Source: Caldimonas caldifontis (GTDB lineage Bacteria > Pseudomonadota > Gammaproteobacteria > Burkholderiales > Burkholderiaceae_C). From it: DNA of 64,000 nucleotides. The notes under the pieces were generated by a model. It made no database searches. It saw nothing but the letters and a program-made list of their open reading frames with translations, and was not told the DNA's origin. Positions 30,662 to 40,051 of the stretch are shown here, in pieces (the first letter of the stretch is position 1; each line of letters begins with the position of its first letter). The position numbers were made by a program, and so were the translations under genes. The stretch spans positions 186,001 through 250,000 of the forward strand of contig NZ_PSNX01000010.1 in assembly GCF_002930615.1 (NCBI RefSeq). Direction: 5' to 3'.

Positions 30662-32011
30662 TCAGAAGTTCAGCACCACGGCGGTCGAGAGCATGTGGGC
30701 GCGCTTGCGGTAGCGGTCCTGGATCTCGTCATAGAAGTTGTACCCGTTCGAGCCGTCGAAGCGGTACTCGAGCTTGAAGGTGGTGTTCAAGCTGTAAAGA
30801 TACTTCAGGCCGAAGGTCATCGCATAGCGGTTGGCACCCTTGTCCGGGTCGATGACGCTGCCGTCGGAGGCCAGCTTGGGGCCGAAGCCGTTGCGGCCAT
30901 CGAACTCACCGCCACTCAGCGGCGAGCCGTAGATCCCGCCGCCATTCTTCTCGTTGTGGATGTAATCGGCGCGGAAGATCCCCTGCAGGGTGGGTGTGAA
31001 GTTATAGGCCATCAGACCCGAGAGGCCCCACCACTGGGCGCGACCGTCGTTGGAGGCTGCGGCATCTGCCGAGCCCAGCGCCACCTGGCCCTGCCAGGTC
31101 CAGTTGCCGCGGATGTAGTAAGCGTCGAACTGGAAGAGGTTGATCGTTTCCCCGGCTTCCTTGCCATGGACGCCGGCGAAGCCGAAGCCGTCGAATTCAC
31201 CCTTCGAGTAGTCGATGCGATAGACCAGGGCACCATGCCGTGCGTCGCGGTCGTAGCGGTTGGCGTTGACGTTGGCGATGCCGATGCGGTTCCACCACTT
31301 GCCCCGCGTGATGTCGATGGCGGCACCCGTGTAGTAGCTGGGCAGGGTGAAGTCGAACAGCAGGTTGTGGCTGATCAGCGGATGCTGGTGGGAGAAGGGG
31401 TATTCATAGCCCGACCAGTCAGGGATCACACCGGCCCAGAAGCGGGTCTGGTTGTCGGTGATGGGGACCGAGACCGACGCTTCATGGATCCAGCTGCCGA
31501 CGTTGAAGCCGGACGAACCACTCTTGTGCGGCAGCAGGGTCAGACGCCAGATGGACTGGTCTTCGGTTTCCTTGACGATGTCGATGACCGCCTGGCCGAA
31601 ATAGGAGTTGTCAAAGGCGTAGGCATCCCGACCGTAGCTGTTGCCCACGCCGTCGAAGTTGTTCAGGAAGGCAAAACTTTCCCCATAGCGATCGGTCCAC
31701 AGGAAGGTCGGATCCATCATGCCGCTGATGCGCAGGCCCTTGAAGCCCGAGGCTTCCTGGTTGTCCTCCAGGGCCTCGGTCTTGGCGCGGATGCGGTTGA
31801 ACTCGACCTGCTGGTCCGGCGTCATGCCGGCCGACGGGGCGGGTGCCGGCGCGGCTTCGGCCGCCTTGAGCTTGCGCTCGAGCTCCTGCACGCGTTGCTG
31901 CAGGGCCCGCAGTTCGTCGAGCAGCTCCTTGTTGGACTGCGCATGGCCGGCCAAGGGGAAGGCGGCCATCAGGGCCAGGCTCAGGGTCGTGATCTTCCAG
32001 GTCGTTGTCAT
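30662..32011 (-). CDS. Putative outer-membrane porin, DUF3138-like
   Basis: 449 residues. A signal peptide (1-24, cleavage after GHA) is followed by a coiled coil (about 25-50; LLDELRALQQRVQELERKLK), an Ala/Pro linker and a beta-strand-rich body (about 95-449) with many alternating aromatic residues. The last residues, STAVVLNF, have the C-terminal Phe of outer-membrane barrels. The coiled-coil-plus-barrel layout recalls trimeric porins and the DUF3138 group; I am fairly sure of the barrel, less of the family. GAGGAG lies 6 bases before ATG 32011; longer readings overlap potI. Located between potI and puuC, it may let polyamines cross the outer membrane, which is inference. Confidence 0.75.
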   Translation of the reverse strand: MTTTWKITTLSLALMAAFPLAGHAQSNKELLDELRALQQRVQELERKLKAAEAAPAPAPSAGMTPDQQVEFNRIRAKTEALEDNQEASGFKGLRISGMMDPTFLWTDRYGESFAFLNNFDGVGNSYGRDAYAFDNSYFGQAVIDIVKETEDQSIWRLTLLPHKSGSSGFNVGSWIHEASVSVPITDNQTRFWAGVIPDWSGYEYPFSHQHPLISHNLLFDFTLPSYYTGAAIDITRGKWWNRIGIANVNANRYDRDARHGALVYRIDYSKGEFDGFGFAGVHGKEAGETINLFQFDAYYIRGNWTWQGQVALGSADAAASNDGRAQWWGLSGLMAYNFTPTLQGIFRADYIHNEKNGGGIYGSPLSGGEFDGRNGFGPKLASDGSVIDPDKGANRYAMTFGLKYLYSLNTTFKLEYRFDGSNGYNFYDEIQDRYRKRAHMLSTAVVLNF

Positions 32012-32058
32012 GGTGGCTCCTCGAAAAATCCGTCGAAAACAGCGCTTGCATACCCTTG

Positions 32059-32910
32059 TTAGCCCGCGCGTGCGGCGGCTGCGAGCTCCAGGCTGCGCCG
32101 CCGTTCGGCTCGGGCGATCAGATAGCTGGCCAGGATCACGCCGATGGAGACGATGACGATGATCACCGTGGCCATGGCATTGACACTCGGGTTCAGGCCC
32201 AGGCGGGCACGCGAGAAGATCACGAGCGGCATCGTGGTCGAGCCCGGGCCGCTCAGGAAGGCTGAGAGCACCACGTCGTCGAGCGACAGCGTGAAGGTGA
32301 GCAGCCACGCCGAAACCATCGACTGGGCGATCATCGGCAGTGTCACCAGAAAGAAGAGTTGCGAGGGCCGCGCCCCGAGGTCCATGGCGGCTTCCTCGAG
32401 CTGGGGATTGAGGTCGCGCAGGCGGGCCTGGATCACCACGGTGGCGTAGGCCACGCCGACGAGCGTGTGTCCGATCCAGATCGTGAACATGCCCCGGTCG
32501 GGGAAGCCCAGCACGCGCTGCACCGACACCAGCATGAGAAGCAGCGACAGGCCGACGATGACCTCGGGCATCACCAGCGGGGCGTTGACCATGCCCGAGA
32601 AGAGCGTGCGGCCGGCAAAGCGCGTGTACTTCACCAGGGTGAAGGCCGCCAGCAACCCCAGCACCACCGAGGCGCAGGCGGTGAAGAAGGCAATGCGCAG
32701 TGACAGCCACAGCCCGGCCATCATCTCCCGGTCTTCCAGCAAGGCCGCATACCACTTGAGCGTGAAGCCGGCCCAGGTGGTGGGCACCGGGGAGTCATTG
32801 AAGGAGAACACCACCAGGGCGACGATAGGCACGTAAAGGAACAGCAGACCGGCGGCCAGCCAGCCGACGTGCACCCAGGGTGCGGCACGGGTCTGAAGGC
32901 GCGCGCTCAT
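32059..32910 (-). CDS. potI: Putrescine ABC transporter permease PotI
   Basis: Inner-membrane permease, 283 residues, six helices. The EAA loop is LEEAAMDLGARPSQLFFLVTLPMI; FSFNDSPVPTTWAGFTLKWYAALLED is the typical PotI/PotC periplasmic opening. Its ATG overlaps the potH stop by 4 bp (ATGA). Order potF-G-H-I and sequence point to putrescine rather than spermidine uptake. The start at 32910 is preferred over the longer frame because of this overlap. Confidence 0.94.
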   Translation of the reverse strand: MSARLQTRAAPWVHVGWLAAGLLFLYVPIVALVVFSFNDSPVPTTWAGFTLKWYAALLEDREMMAGLWLSLRIAFFTACASVVLGLLAAFTLVKYTRFAGRTLFSGMVNAPLVMPEVIVGLSLLLMLVSVQRVLGFPDRGMFTIWIGHTLVGVAYATVVIQARLRDLNPQLEEAAMDLGARPSQLFFLVTLPMIAQSMVSAWLLTFTLSLDDVVLSAFLSGPGSTTMPLVIFSRARLGLNPSVNAMATVIIVIVSIGVILASYLIARAERRRSLELAAAARAG

Positions 32911-33848
32911 CGGCCGGCCTCCCGCGCCTGGGCCTGGTAGCGGTGGAACAGGGCCAGGGGCACCAGGATGAGCAGGATCATCACGACAGCCAGCGTCGAG
33001 GCCATGGGCCAGTCGTTGTTGCTGAAGAACTCGTCCCACAGCACCCGCCCGATCATCAGCGTCTGCGGCCCGCCCAGCAGTTCAGGGATCACGAACTCGC
33101 CCACGCAGGGAATGAACACCAGCATGGAGCCGGCGATGATGCCGGCGCGCGACATCGGCACCGTGATGCGCCAGAAGGCCTGCCAGGGTGTGGCGCCCAG
33201 GTCGGCGGCCGCTTCCAGCAGGCGCAGATCGAGCTTCGAGAGCGTGCCGTACAGCGGCAGGATCATGAAGGGCAGGTAGGTGTAGGTCATGCCCAGCACG
33301 AGCGAGAAGGGCGTGTGCATGAACTTGTCCGGAACCGTGAGCAGCCCCAGGGCGTAGAGCAGGTCGCCAACCCCGGTGCTCACCAGCAGTTCGGCCGCCC
33401 ACCCGCCGTCGCTCAACAGGCCCTTCCAGGCGTACACGCGCAGCAGGAAGGAGGTCCAGAAGGGCAGCATCACCAGCATGAGCAGCGCCGGCTGGAGGGT
33501 GGCACGGCTGCGGGCCATGAAGTAGGCAAATGGATAACCGATGAACAGGCACAGCACCGTGGTCGCCGCGGCGTACTTCAGCGAGGCCACGTAGGTGCTG
33601 AAATACAGCTCATCGGCCAGGATGTAGGCGTAGTTGCTCAGCTTGACCGTGAGCTGGAGCACCCCGTCACTCCAGCTCAGGATGTCCTTCACCGAAACCG
33701 TCTCCATCTCGGAGACGCTGATCTTCACGACGATGAAGAAGGGAAGCAGGAAGAAGGCCAGCAGCCACAGGTAGGGAATGCCGATCACCACGGACCGGCC
33801 GCGGAGCCAGCGCCGTTGGGTCGCGGCGATGACGGCGATTGCCTTCAT
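32907..33848 (-). CDS. potH: Putrescine ABC transporter permease PotH
   Basis: Inner-membrane permease, 313 residues. The first helix is VIGIPYLWLLAFFLLPFFIV, then a periplasmic loop (residues about 45-90; YILADELYFSTYVASLKYA), PFWTSFLLRVYAWKGLL and the EAA motif LLEAAADLGATPWQAFWRI. FIPCVGEFVIPELLGG is a PotH hallmark. ATG 33848 overlaps the potG stop by 4 bp. It pairs with PotI to form the channel. Confidence 0.95.
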   Translation of the reverse strand: MKAIAVIAATQRRWLRGRSVVIGIPYLWLLAFFLLPFFIVVKISVSEMETVSVKDILSWSDGVLQLTVKLSNYAYILADELYFSTYVASLKYAAATTVLCLFIGYPFAYFMARSRATLQPALLMLVMLPFWTSFLLRVYAWKGLLSDGGWAAELLVSTGVGDLLYALGLLTVPDKFMHTPFSLVLGMTYTYLPFMILPLYGTLSKLDLRLLEAAADLGATPWQAFWRITVPMSRAGIIAGSMLVFIPCVGEFVIPELLGGPQTLMIGRVLWDEFFSNNDWPMASTLAVVMILLILVPLALFHRYQAQAREAGR

Positions 33849-34981
33849 TGCGTGAGCACCACCTGGGCGGTGTCGGGCCAGCTGGCCCAGGCCGTATCGC
33901 CCCAGGTCAGCGCTTCGCTGCGCCAGCGCTCGGTGTTGCTCTGGCTGATCTTGAGCACGGGCCCCTGGGCCGGCTGGAGGTGGTAGACAGTGAAGCTGCC
34001 GAAGTAGGACAAATCCTTGATGGTGCCTTGCAGGCGATTGTGAGGGCCGGGAGGGGTGTCGCGGGAGATGCGGATCTTCTCCGGCCTGACGGCCACCGTG
34101 ACGGCCATCCCTTCGGTGCCGGTGATGCCGTGGCCGACGTAGTGGCTGCAATGGCCGCAATCGATCACGACATGATCGGGGTGGTCTTGAACCAAGGTGC
34201 CGTCCATGAGATTCACGTTGCCGATGAAGTCGGCCACGAAGCGGCTCGCAGGGGTCTCGTAGATATCGCTCGGCTCACCCACCTGCAGGATGCGGCCCTC
34301 GCTCATCACCGCAATGCGCGAGGCCATGGTCATGGCCTCTTCCTGGTCGTGCGTCACCATCACGCAGGTCACACCCACTTCTTCGATGATGTTCACCAGC
34401 TCGATCTGCGTCTCTTCGCGCAGCTTCTTGTCGAGCGCCCCGAGCGGTTCGTCGAGCAAGAGGAGCTGCGGGCGCTTGGCCAGGCTACGGGCCAGCGCCA
34501 CGCGTTGTTGCTGCCCACCGGAGAGCTGGTGGGGCTTGCGTTTGGCGTAGGCCTCCAACTGCACGAGCTTGAGCATCGCAGCCACACGCTCGTCGATCTC
34601 GGCCCTGGGCAGGCGATCGCGCTTGAGACCGAACGCGATGTTCTCCCACACGCTCAGATGGGGAAAGAGCGCATAAGACTGGAACATCATGTTGATGGGG
34701 CGCTCGTAGGGCGGCAGGCCGGCCAGGTCCTGGCCGTCGAGCACGATGCGCCCGGAGCTGGGTGTCTCGAAGCCCGCCAGCATGCGCAGCAGCGTGGTCT
34801 TGCCACAGCCGGAAGAGCCCAGCAGCGCGAAGATCTCGCCCTTGGCGATGTCCAGGCTCACGTGGTTGACGGCTCGTTGTCCGCCGAAATCCTTGACCAC
34901 ATCCTGGATCTGCAGGAAGCTGGGGTTGCGGACCCCTGCTGCCTGCACGGACGGTGCAGGGGTGTCGATGAGGGCTGCCAT
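33845..34981 (-). CDS. potG: Putrescine ABC transporter ATP-binding protein PotG
   Basis: Cytoplasmic ATPase, 378 residues. Walker A GSSGCGKTT, Q-loop FQSYALFPHLSVWENIAFGL, signature LSGGQQQRVALARSL, Walker B LLLLDEPLGALD, His switch CVMVTHDQEEA; a TOBE domain follows (about 290-375). The start DVVKDFGGQRAVNHVSLDI is of the PotA/PotG type. It lies between potF (17 bp upstream stop) and potH (4-bp overlap). Confidence 0.95.
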   Translation of the reverse strand: MAALIDTPAPSVQAAGVRNPSFLQIQDVVKDFGGQRAVNHVSLDIAKGEIFALLGSSGCGKTTLLRMLAGFETPSSGRIVLDGQDLAGLPPYERPINMMFQSYALFPHLSVWENIAFGLKRDRLPRAEIDERVAAMLKLVQLEAYAKRKPHQLSGGQQQRVALARSLAKRPQLLLLDEPLGALDKKLREETQIELVNIIEEVGVTCVMVTHDQEEAMTMASRIAVMSEGRILQVGEPSDIYETPASRFVADFIGNVNLMDGTLVQDHPDHVVIDCGHCSHYVGHGITGTEGMAVTVAVRPEKIRISRDTPPGPHNRLQGTIKDLSYFGSFTVYHLQPAQGPVLKISQSNTERWRSEALTWGDTAWASWPDTAQVVLTQ

Positions 34982-34998
34982 GTCGGGCGTGATCCGGC

Positions 34999-36135
34999 TC
35001 AGCGGCCCGTCTTGAAGGCCGTGAAGATGCGCGTGGTCTGGCGACGCAGGTCGTTGTTGATCGCGTCCGGGGCGGCCATCTTGGCCAGGTCCTGGGCCGA
35101 CAGGAAGACTGAAGGGTTGCTGGCAACTTCCGGGCGCACGAACTTCTTCGAGTCGATGTTCGGGTTGGCGTAGAAGACCTTGTTCGTCAGGCTGGCGTGC
35201 ACCTCGGGACGCAGGATGTAGTTGATGAACTTGTAGGCGTTGGCCACGTTCGGGGCGTCGCTGGGGATGACCATCACGTCGAAGAAGAGCACACCGCCTG
35301 TGGCCGGGATGGTGGCCTCGATGTTCTGGCCCGTCTTGCCGTCAATCGCCCGCTGGCGCGCGATGTTGATGTCACCCGACCATCCCAGGGCGAGACAGAT
35401 GGAACCGCTGGCCATGTCGTTGATGTAGCCGGAGGAGCTGAAGAGGGTCACGTGGGGTCGGATGCTGCGCAGCAGGTTGGCCGCTTCGTTGTAGTCGGCC
35501 AGGTTCTTGCTGTAGGCCGGCTTGCCGAGGTAATGCAGCGCCGCGGGAATGACTTCCGAAGCCGAGTCGAGCACCGAGACCCCGCAGGATTTCAGGCGCG
35601 AGACATATTCGGGCTTGAAGAGCAGGTCCCAGGAGTTGGCGGGCATGGGCAGGTCACCGAGGGCGGCCTTCACCTTGTCGACGTTGATGCCCACCGTGGT
35701 GTATCCCCAAAGCCAGTTCACCATGTACTGGTTGCCGGGGTCGAGCTTGGCCAGCTGCGCCTGCACCGCCGGGTCGAGGTGCTTCAGATTCGGGATCTGG
35801 GACTTGTCGAGCTTGGTGAGCAGGCCGCCGTCCATCTGCAGCTTGGCCCAGTTCGACGACGGCACGACGATGTCGTAGCCGGTGCGACCCGCCACCAGCT
35901 TGGCATGCACGATCTCGTTGTTGTCGAAGTTGTCGTAGCGCACCCGGATGCCGAACTCCTTCTCGAAGTTGGCGATCGTGTCGGGGGCGATGTAGTCCGA
36001 CCAGTTGTAGATGTTCAGGACCTTGGAGTCCTGCGCCAGGGCTCCTCCCGCGCCGGACAGGACTGCCGCTGCGCCCAGCGCACCGAGGGCGCCGGCAAGA
36101 CGGCGGGGAAGGGAGCGAAAAGGCTGCAATTTCAT
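34999..36135 (-). CDS. potF: Putrescine-binding periplasmic protein PotF
   Basis: Periplasmic binding protein, 378 residues with a signal peptide (1-35; cleavage after GALA). The mature start QDSKVLNIYNWSDYIAPDTI is the PotF/PotD opening, in which Trp and Ser/Asp contact the diamine. AALHYLGKPAYSKNLADYNEA and SICLALGWSGDI are further family blocks. GGAGAC stands 7 bases before ATG 36135. It captures putrescine for PotGHI. Spermidine binding cannot be excluded by sequence alone. Confidence 0.93.
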   Translation of the reverse strand: MKLQPFRSLPRRLAGALGALGAAAVLSGAGGALAQDSKVLNIYNWSDYIAPDTIANFEKEFGIRVRYDNFDNNEIVHAKLVAGRTGYDIVVPSSNWAKLQMDGGLLTKLDKSQIPNLKHLDPAVQAQLAKLDPGNQYMVNWLWGYTTVGINVDKVKAALGDLPMPANSWDLLFKPEYVSRLKSCGVSVLDSASEVIPAALHYLGKPAYSKNLADYNEAANLLRSIRPHVTLFSSSGYINDMASGSICLALGWSGDINIARQRAIDGKTGQNIEATIPATGGVLFFDVMVIPSDAPNVANAYKFINYILRPEVHASLTNKVFYANPNIDSKKFVRPEVASNPSVFLSAQDLAKMAAPDAINNDLRRQTTRIFTAFKTGR

Positions 36136-36188
36136 CGTCGAGTCTCCAGGTCTGACAACAAAAACGAATCCGGTACACATCCAGGCCC

Positions 36189-37586
36189 TCAGGCCATCCA
36201 TCCTTCGCGACGCGCCTGCTCCAGGGTCAGGTCGAGGCACCGCCGGATCAGGGAGCCCATCTCATCGATCTGCGCGGTGGTCATCACCAGCGGCGGGGCC
36301 ATGATCATGCGGTTGCCCACGGCGCGCATGATCAGCCCATTGCCGAAGCAGTGCCCGCGACAGACCATGCCGATGCCCACCTCGTCCGGGAAGAGCTCGC
36401 CGGTGACCTTGTTCTTGACCAGCAGCAAGGCGCCCATCAGGCCGCAGGTTTCGGCATCGCCCACCAGGGGGTGATCCTTCAGTGTTTCGAAAAGCTTTGC
36501 AAGATGTGGGCCGGCGGTGTCGCGTACATGCTGCACCAGGCCGAGTTCGCGGATCAGCCGGATGTTGGCAACCCCGACTGCACAGGCCGTCGGATGCCCC
36601 GAGTAGGTGTAGCCGTGCTCGAACTCGCCGCCTTGCTCGATCATCACCGTGGCCACACGGTCGCCCACCATCACGCCGCCCAGGGGGATGTAGCCGCTGG
36701 TGACGCCCTTGGCGAAGGTCATGAGATCGGGACGGACCCCGAAGCGTTCGCAGCCGAACCAGTGGCCGGTGCGGCCGAAGCCGCAGATGACCTCGTCGCT
36801 CACCAGCAGGATGCCGTACTGGTCGCAGATCCGCTGGATCTCGGGCCAGTAGGTTTCCGGGGGGATGATCACGCCGCCGGCGCCTTGGACCGGCTCGCCG
36901 ATGAAGGCCGCCACCTTGTCCGGCCCCACCTCCAGGATCTTGTCCTCGAGCCAGCGGGCGGCCACCCGGCCGAAATCGTCACGGCTCATGGAGCGTCCCA
37001 GCGCATACCAGTAGGGCTGCTCGATGTGGACGATGCCCGGGATGGGCAAGCCGCCCTGGGCGTGCATGGCCGCCATGCCTCCCAGGGAGGCGCCCGCCAT
37101 GGTGGAGCCATGGTAGGCGTTCTTGCGGCTGATGATCACCTGCCGCTGCGGCTGGCCCAGCACGTCCCAGTAGCGGCGCACCATGCGAACGACGGTGTCG
37201 TTGCCTTCCGAGCCCGAGCCGGTGAAGAAGACATGGTTGAACTGCGGGGGCGTGACTTCGCACAGGAGTTCGGCCAGCTCGATGGGCGGCGGCGTGGCGG
37301 TCTGGAAGAAAGCGTTGTAGAAGGGCAGTTCCCGAAGCTGTCGGGTGGCCGCGTCGATCAGGGCCTGCTGGCCGTAACCGACGTTCACGCACCACAAGCC
37401 GCTCATCGCGTCGAGGATCTTGTGGCCCTCGCTGTCCCACAGATAGATGTTGTCGGCGCGGGTGATGATGCGAGACCCCTTGCGGGCCAGGCTCTGGAAA
37501 TCGGTGAAGGGGTGCAGGAAATGGGCGGCGTCGGCACGCTGCCAGTCGGCGGTACTGCGCGTGGTCCGGGACGTGACGGTGTTCAT
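36189..37586 (-). CDS. spuC: Class III aminotransferase, probable putrescine:pyruvate aminotransferase
   Basis: 465 residues, PLP enzyme. AHFLHPFTDFQSLARKGSRI, GLWCVNVGYGQQALIDAA, PFYNAFFQTATPPPIELAE and the PLP-Lys block TFAKGVTSGYIPLGG match Pseudomonas SpuC, which transaminates putrescine to 4-aminobutyraldehyde. FFTGSGSEGNDTVVRMVRRYW marks the cofactor phosphate site. AGGAG precedes the ATG by 6 bases. It stands between puuA and potF, so this cell appears to hold the direct transamination route as well as the gamma-glutamyl route. Use of other diamines is possible. Confidence 0.88.
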   Translation of the reverse strand: MNTVTSRTTRSTADWQRADAAHFLHPFTDFQSLARKGSRIITRADNIYLWDSEGHKILDAMSGLWCVNVGYGQQALIDAATRQLRELPFYNAFFQTATPPPIELAELLCEVTPPQFNHVFFTGSGSEGNDTVVRMVRRYWDVLGQPQRQVIISRKNAYHGSTMAGASLGGMAAMHAQGGLPIPGIVHIEQPYWYALGRSMSRDDFGRVAARWLEDKILEVGPDKVAAFIGEPVQGAGGVIIPPETYWPEIQRICDQYGILLVSDEVICGFGRTGHWFGCERFGVRPDLMTFAKGVTSGYIPLGGVMVGDRVATVMIEQGGEFEHGYTYSGHPTACAVGVANIRLIRELGLVQHVRDTAGPHLAKLFETLKDHPLVGDAETCGLMGALLLVKNKVTGELFPDEVGIGMVCRGHCFGNGLIMRAVGNRMIMAPPLVMTTAQIDEMGSLIRRCLDLTLEQARREGWMA

Positions 37587-37613
37587 GTGGGCTCCTGAAG
37601 AACGAGGGGGCAG

Positions 37614-38981
37614 TCAGACATGCAGCAGCAGGTGCTCGCGCTCCCAGGGGGAGATCACCTTCATGAACTCCTCGTGTTCGATCTCTTTGATTTCGGTGTA
37701 GACGGTGATGAAATCCTTGCCCAGCACGTCGTGCAGCTCGCCTTCGGCCTTCAGTGCCGCCAGCGCTTCACCCAGGCTGCGAGGCAAGGCGTAGGCTCCC
37801 AGATAGGCATCCCCCTTGCATTCGGGGGTGGGTTCGATGCGGTGCTTGAGCCCCAGGTAACCGCAAGCCAGGGTGGCTGCCAGGGCCACGTAGGGATTGG
37901 CATCGGCGCCGATCACCCGGTTCTCGATACGTCGCGCAGCAGGGGTGGCCACCGGCGAGCGGATGCCCACCGTGCGGTTGTCGGTGCCCCACTGGATGTT
38001 GATCGGCGCTGCCGTGGAGCGGGCCAGGCGGCGGTAGGAGTTGACATAGGGTGCGAACAGCGCCATCGCCGCCGGGATGTAGCGCTGCAGGCCGCCGATG
38101 TACCAGAAGAAGGCCTTCGAGGGGCTGCCATCGTCATTGCTGAAGATGTTGCGCCGTGTGTGGCGGTCGACGATGCTCTGGTGCACATGCATCGCGCTGC
38201 CAGGCTCGTTGGCCATCGGCTTGGCCATGAAGGTGGCGTACATCTCGTGGCGAAGCGCCGCTTCGCGGATGGTGCGCTTGAAGAAGAACACCTCGTCGGC
38301 GAGCTGCATGGGGTGGTTGTGCAGGAAGTTGATCTCCATCTGCCCGGCACCGACCTCATGGATCAAGGTATCGACGTTGAGCTCCATCTGTTCGCAGTAG
38401 GCATAGATGTCCTCGAACAGCGGGTCGAACTCGTTGACCGCGTCGATGGAATACACCTGACGCGAAGTCTCCGCCCGGCCGCTGCGCCCGCGCGGTGGAC
38501 GCAGCGGCTGGTTGGAGTCGGTGCTGCGCTCGATCAGGTAGAACTCCAGCTCGGGGGCTACCACGGGATCCCAGCCTTCGGCGGCGTAAAGATCACACAC
38601 ACGTCGCAGCACGGAGCGTGGCGCGTAGGGCACCAGCTGGCCATGCCTGTCGAAGCAGTCGTGGATGACCTGAGCCGTTGGGTCGACTGCCCAGGGCACG
38701 ATGCGCACGGTGGCGGGATCCGGGCGCAGGTGCATGTCCCGGTCGGTGGGGGTGATGACGTCGTAGTAAGGGCCTTCCTCCGGAAACTCGCCGGTCACCC
38801 CGATCGCGACGATCGCCTCAGGCAGGCGCATGCCGCGATCCTCGGTGAACTTTTCTCGCGGGAGAATCTTGCCGCGCGCGACCCCGGTGAGGTCGGGCAC
38901 GAGGCACTCGATCTCGGTGACCCGCCGTTCGTTGAGCCACTGTTCCAGGTCGCTGAAGTTGAAGCTCTCTCTGACCACCAT
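37614..38981 (-). CDS. puuA: Glutamine synthetase family protein, probable gamma-glutamylputrescine synthetase
   Basis: 455 residues, GS fold. Putrescine is joined to glutamate at the expense of ATP, the first step of the Puu route. IECLVPDLTGVARGKILPREKF, VAPELEFYLIE (metal Glu), GAGQMEINFLHNHPMQLAD, GSAMHVHQSI and RIENRVIGADANPYVALAA are class I GS blocks in the shortened PuuA/GlnA-like type; the adenylylation-loop Tyr segment of true GlnA is absent. Neighbours puuB and puuD support the assignment. AGAGGA precedes the ATG by 6-7 bases. Confidence 0.9.
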   Translation of the reverse strand: MVVRESFNFSDLEQWLNERRVTEIECLVPDLTGVARGKILPREKFTEDRGMRLPEAIVAIGVTGEFPEEGPYYDVITPTDRDMHLRPDPATVRIVPWAVDPTAQVIHDCFDRHGQLVPYAPRSVLRRVCDLYAAEGWDPVVAPELEFYLIERSTDSNQPLRPPRGRSGRAETSRQVYSIDAVNEFDPLFEDIYAYCEQMELNVDTLIHEVGAGQMEINFLHNHPMQLADEVFFFKRTIREAALRHEMYATFMAKPMANEPGSAMHVHQSIVDRHTRRNIFSNDDGSPSKAFFWYIGGLQRYIPAAMALFAPYVNSYRRLARSTAAPINIQWGTDNRTVGIRSPVATPAARRIENRVIGADANPYVALAATLACGYLGLKHRIEPTPECKGDAYLGAYALPRSLGEALAALKAEGELHDVLGKDFITVYTEIKEIEHEEFMKVISPWEREHLLLHV

Positions 38982-39074
38982 GATGTCCTCTTGCGTTGAG
39001 CCGCAGCGGCGGCTGCGATGTGGGTTGTCGGGCCGTGTGGCCGGTCCGTCTCGGGAACGCGGGAGGATGGGGTC

Positions 39075-39872
39075 TCAGGTGCCTCGATCCTCCAGACCGT
39101 CACGGATGCGGTCGCGGTAGGCCTGACAGGCCTGGCCAAAGGCCTTGAAGAGCTTGACGGAGACCGGGTTGACGTCGGCCTGCCATTCGGGATGCCATTG
39201 CACGCACAGATTGAAAGCTGGCGCCGCTGTCACGGTGAAGGCCTCCACCAGACCATCGGGAGCGGTGGCCTCGACACGCAGGCCGGTCGCCAGCCGCTTG
39301 ATGCCTTGGCCATGGACGCTGTTGACGTCGAACTCCCCCGGTCCGAGGATCTGCTCCAGCAGGCCTCCAGCCTCGACACGAACGGGATGGGCCAGCCCAT
39401 ACTGGACCTCCACGGGCGCTTCCGCGCGGGCGCGATGATCTGCCAGGCCTGGCTGTTCATGAACAGCCTGGTGCAGACTGCCGCCCAGGGCCACGTTCAC
39501 CTCCTGGAAGCCGCGGCAAATCCCGAACATCGGAATGCCTCGCGCCAATGCCCGTCGGACCATCGGCAAAGTCCAGTCGTCGCGCACTGGATCCAGCGGA
39601 AGCGAAGGATCATGCACCGATTCGCCGAAGTGGCGGGGGTGCACGTTCGATGCAGAGCCGGTCAACAAGAATCCGTCGGCCAGATCCAGGAGTTCGTCCA
39701 CTTCGGCCGCCTGCGCGGCAGGCACCACGAGCGGGATGCAGCCCGCCAGACGAACGGCATCGATGTACTTCTTGCCCGCCACATGAAAGGGATGGTGTCC
39801 AAGCATCCGGTTGCAGGCAGGAACCAGCACGACGGGACGCGGCCGGTTCGAGGACGAGGTCTTGGTGCTCAT
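39075..39872 (-). CDS. puuD: Gamma-glutamyl-GABA hydrolase, class I glutamine amidotransferase-like
   Basis: 265 residues. Peptidase C26 domain: nucleophile Cys119 in MFGICRGFQEVNVALGGSL, His227 and Glu229 in CVQWHPEWQ. DGFLLTGSASNVHPRHFGE is a PuuD block. It frees GABA and glutamate from gamma-glutamyl-GABA. It lies between puuA and puuB in the same direction. Upstream 39873-40051 (179 bp) holds no gene I can support; GGGTT-CTT-AACCC (39888-39900) is the only palindrome noticed. Confidence 0.92.
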   Translation of the reverse strand: MSTKTSSSNRPRPVVLVPACNRMLGHHPFHVAGKKYIDAVRLAGCIPLVVPAAQAAEVDELLDLADGFLLTGSASNVHPRHFGESVHDPSLPLDPVRDDWTLPMVRRALARGIPMFGICRGFQEVNVALGGSLHQAVHEQPGLADHRARAEAPVEVQYGLAHPVRVEAGGLLEQILGPGEFDVNSVHGQGIKRLATGLRVEATAPDGLVEAFTVTAAPAFNLCVQWHPEWQADVNPVSVKLFKAFGQACQAYRDRIRDGLEDRGT

Positions 39873-40051
39873 TGGGCTTGCTGCGCTGGGTTCTTAACCC
39901 GGTCTTGCGACGCGGCGCACTGGGCTTACTGGTGCAAACAGGAGAAAAAGGAAAACACGACTTCCTCGTGCAAGCAGTGTGCCAAAGCAATGGCCGAAGT
40001 CAACGCAGTTCGCCTCGGGGACTACCCGCGTCTGATCGCTTGAGGGGCGCA

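Noticed and set aside
39610-39990. A 126-codon minus-strand frame covering the puuD 5' end and its upstream DNA
   Set aside because: No ribosome site or recognisable motif, and it overlaps puuD out of frame.
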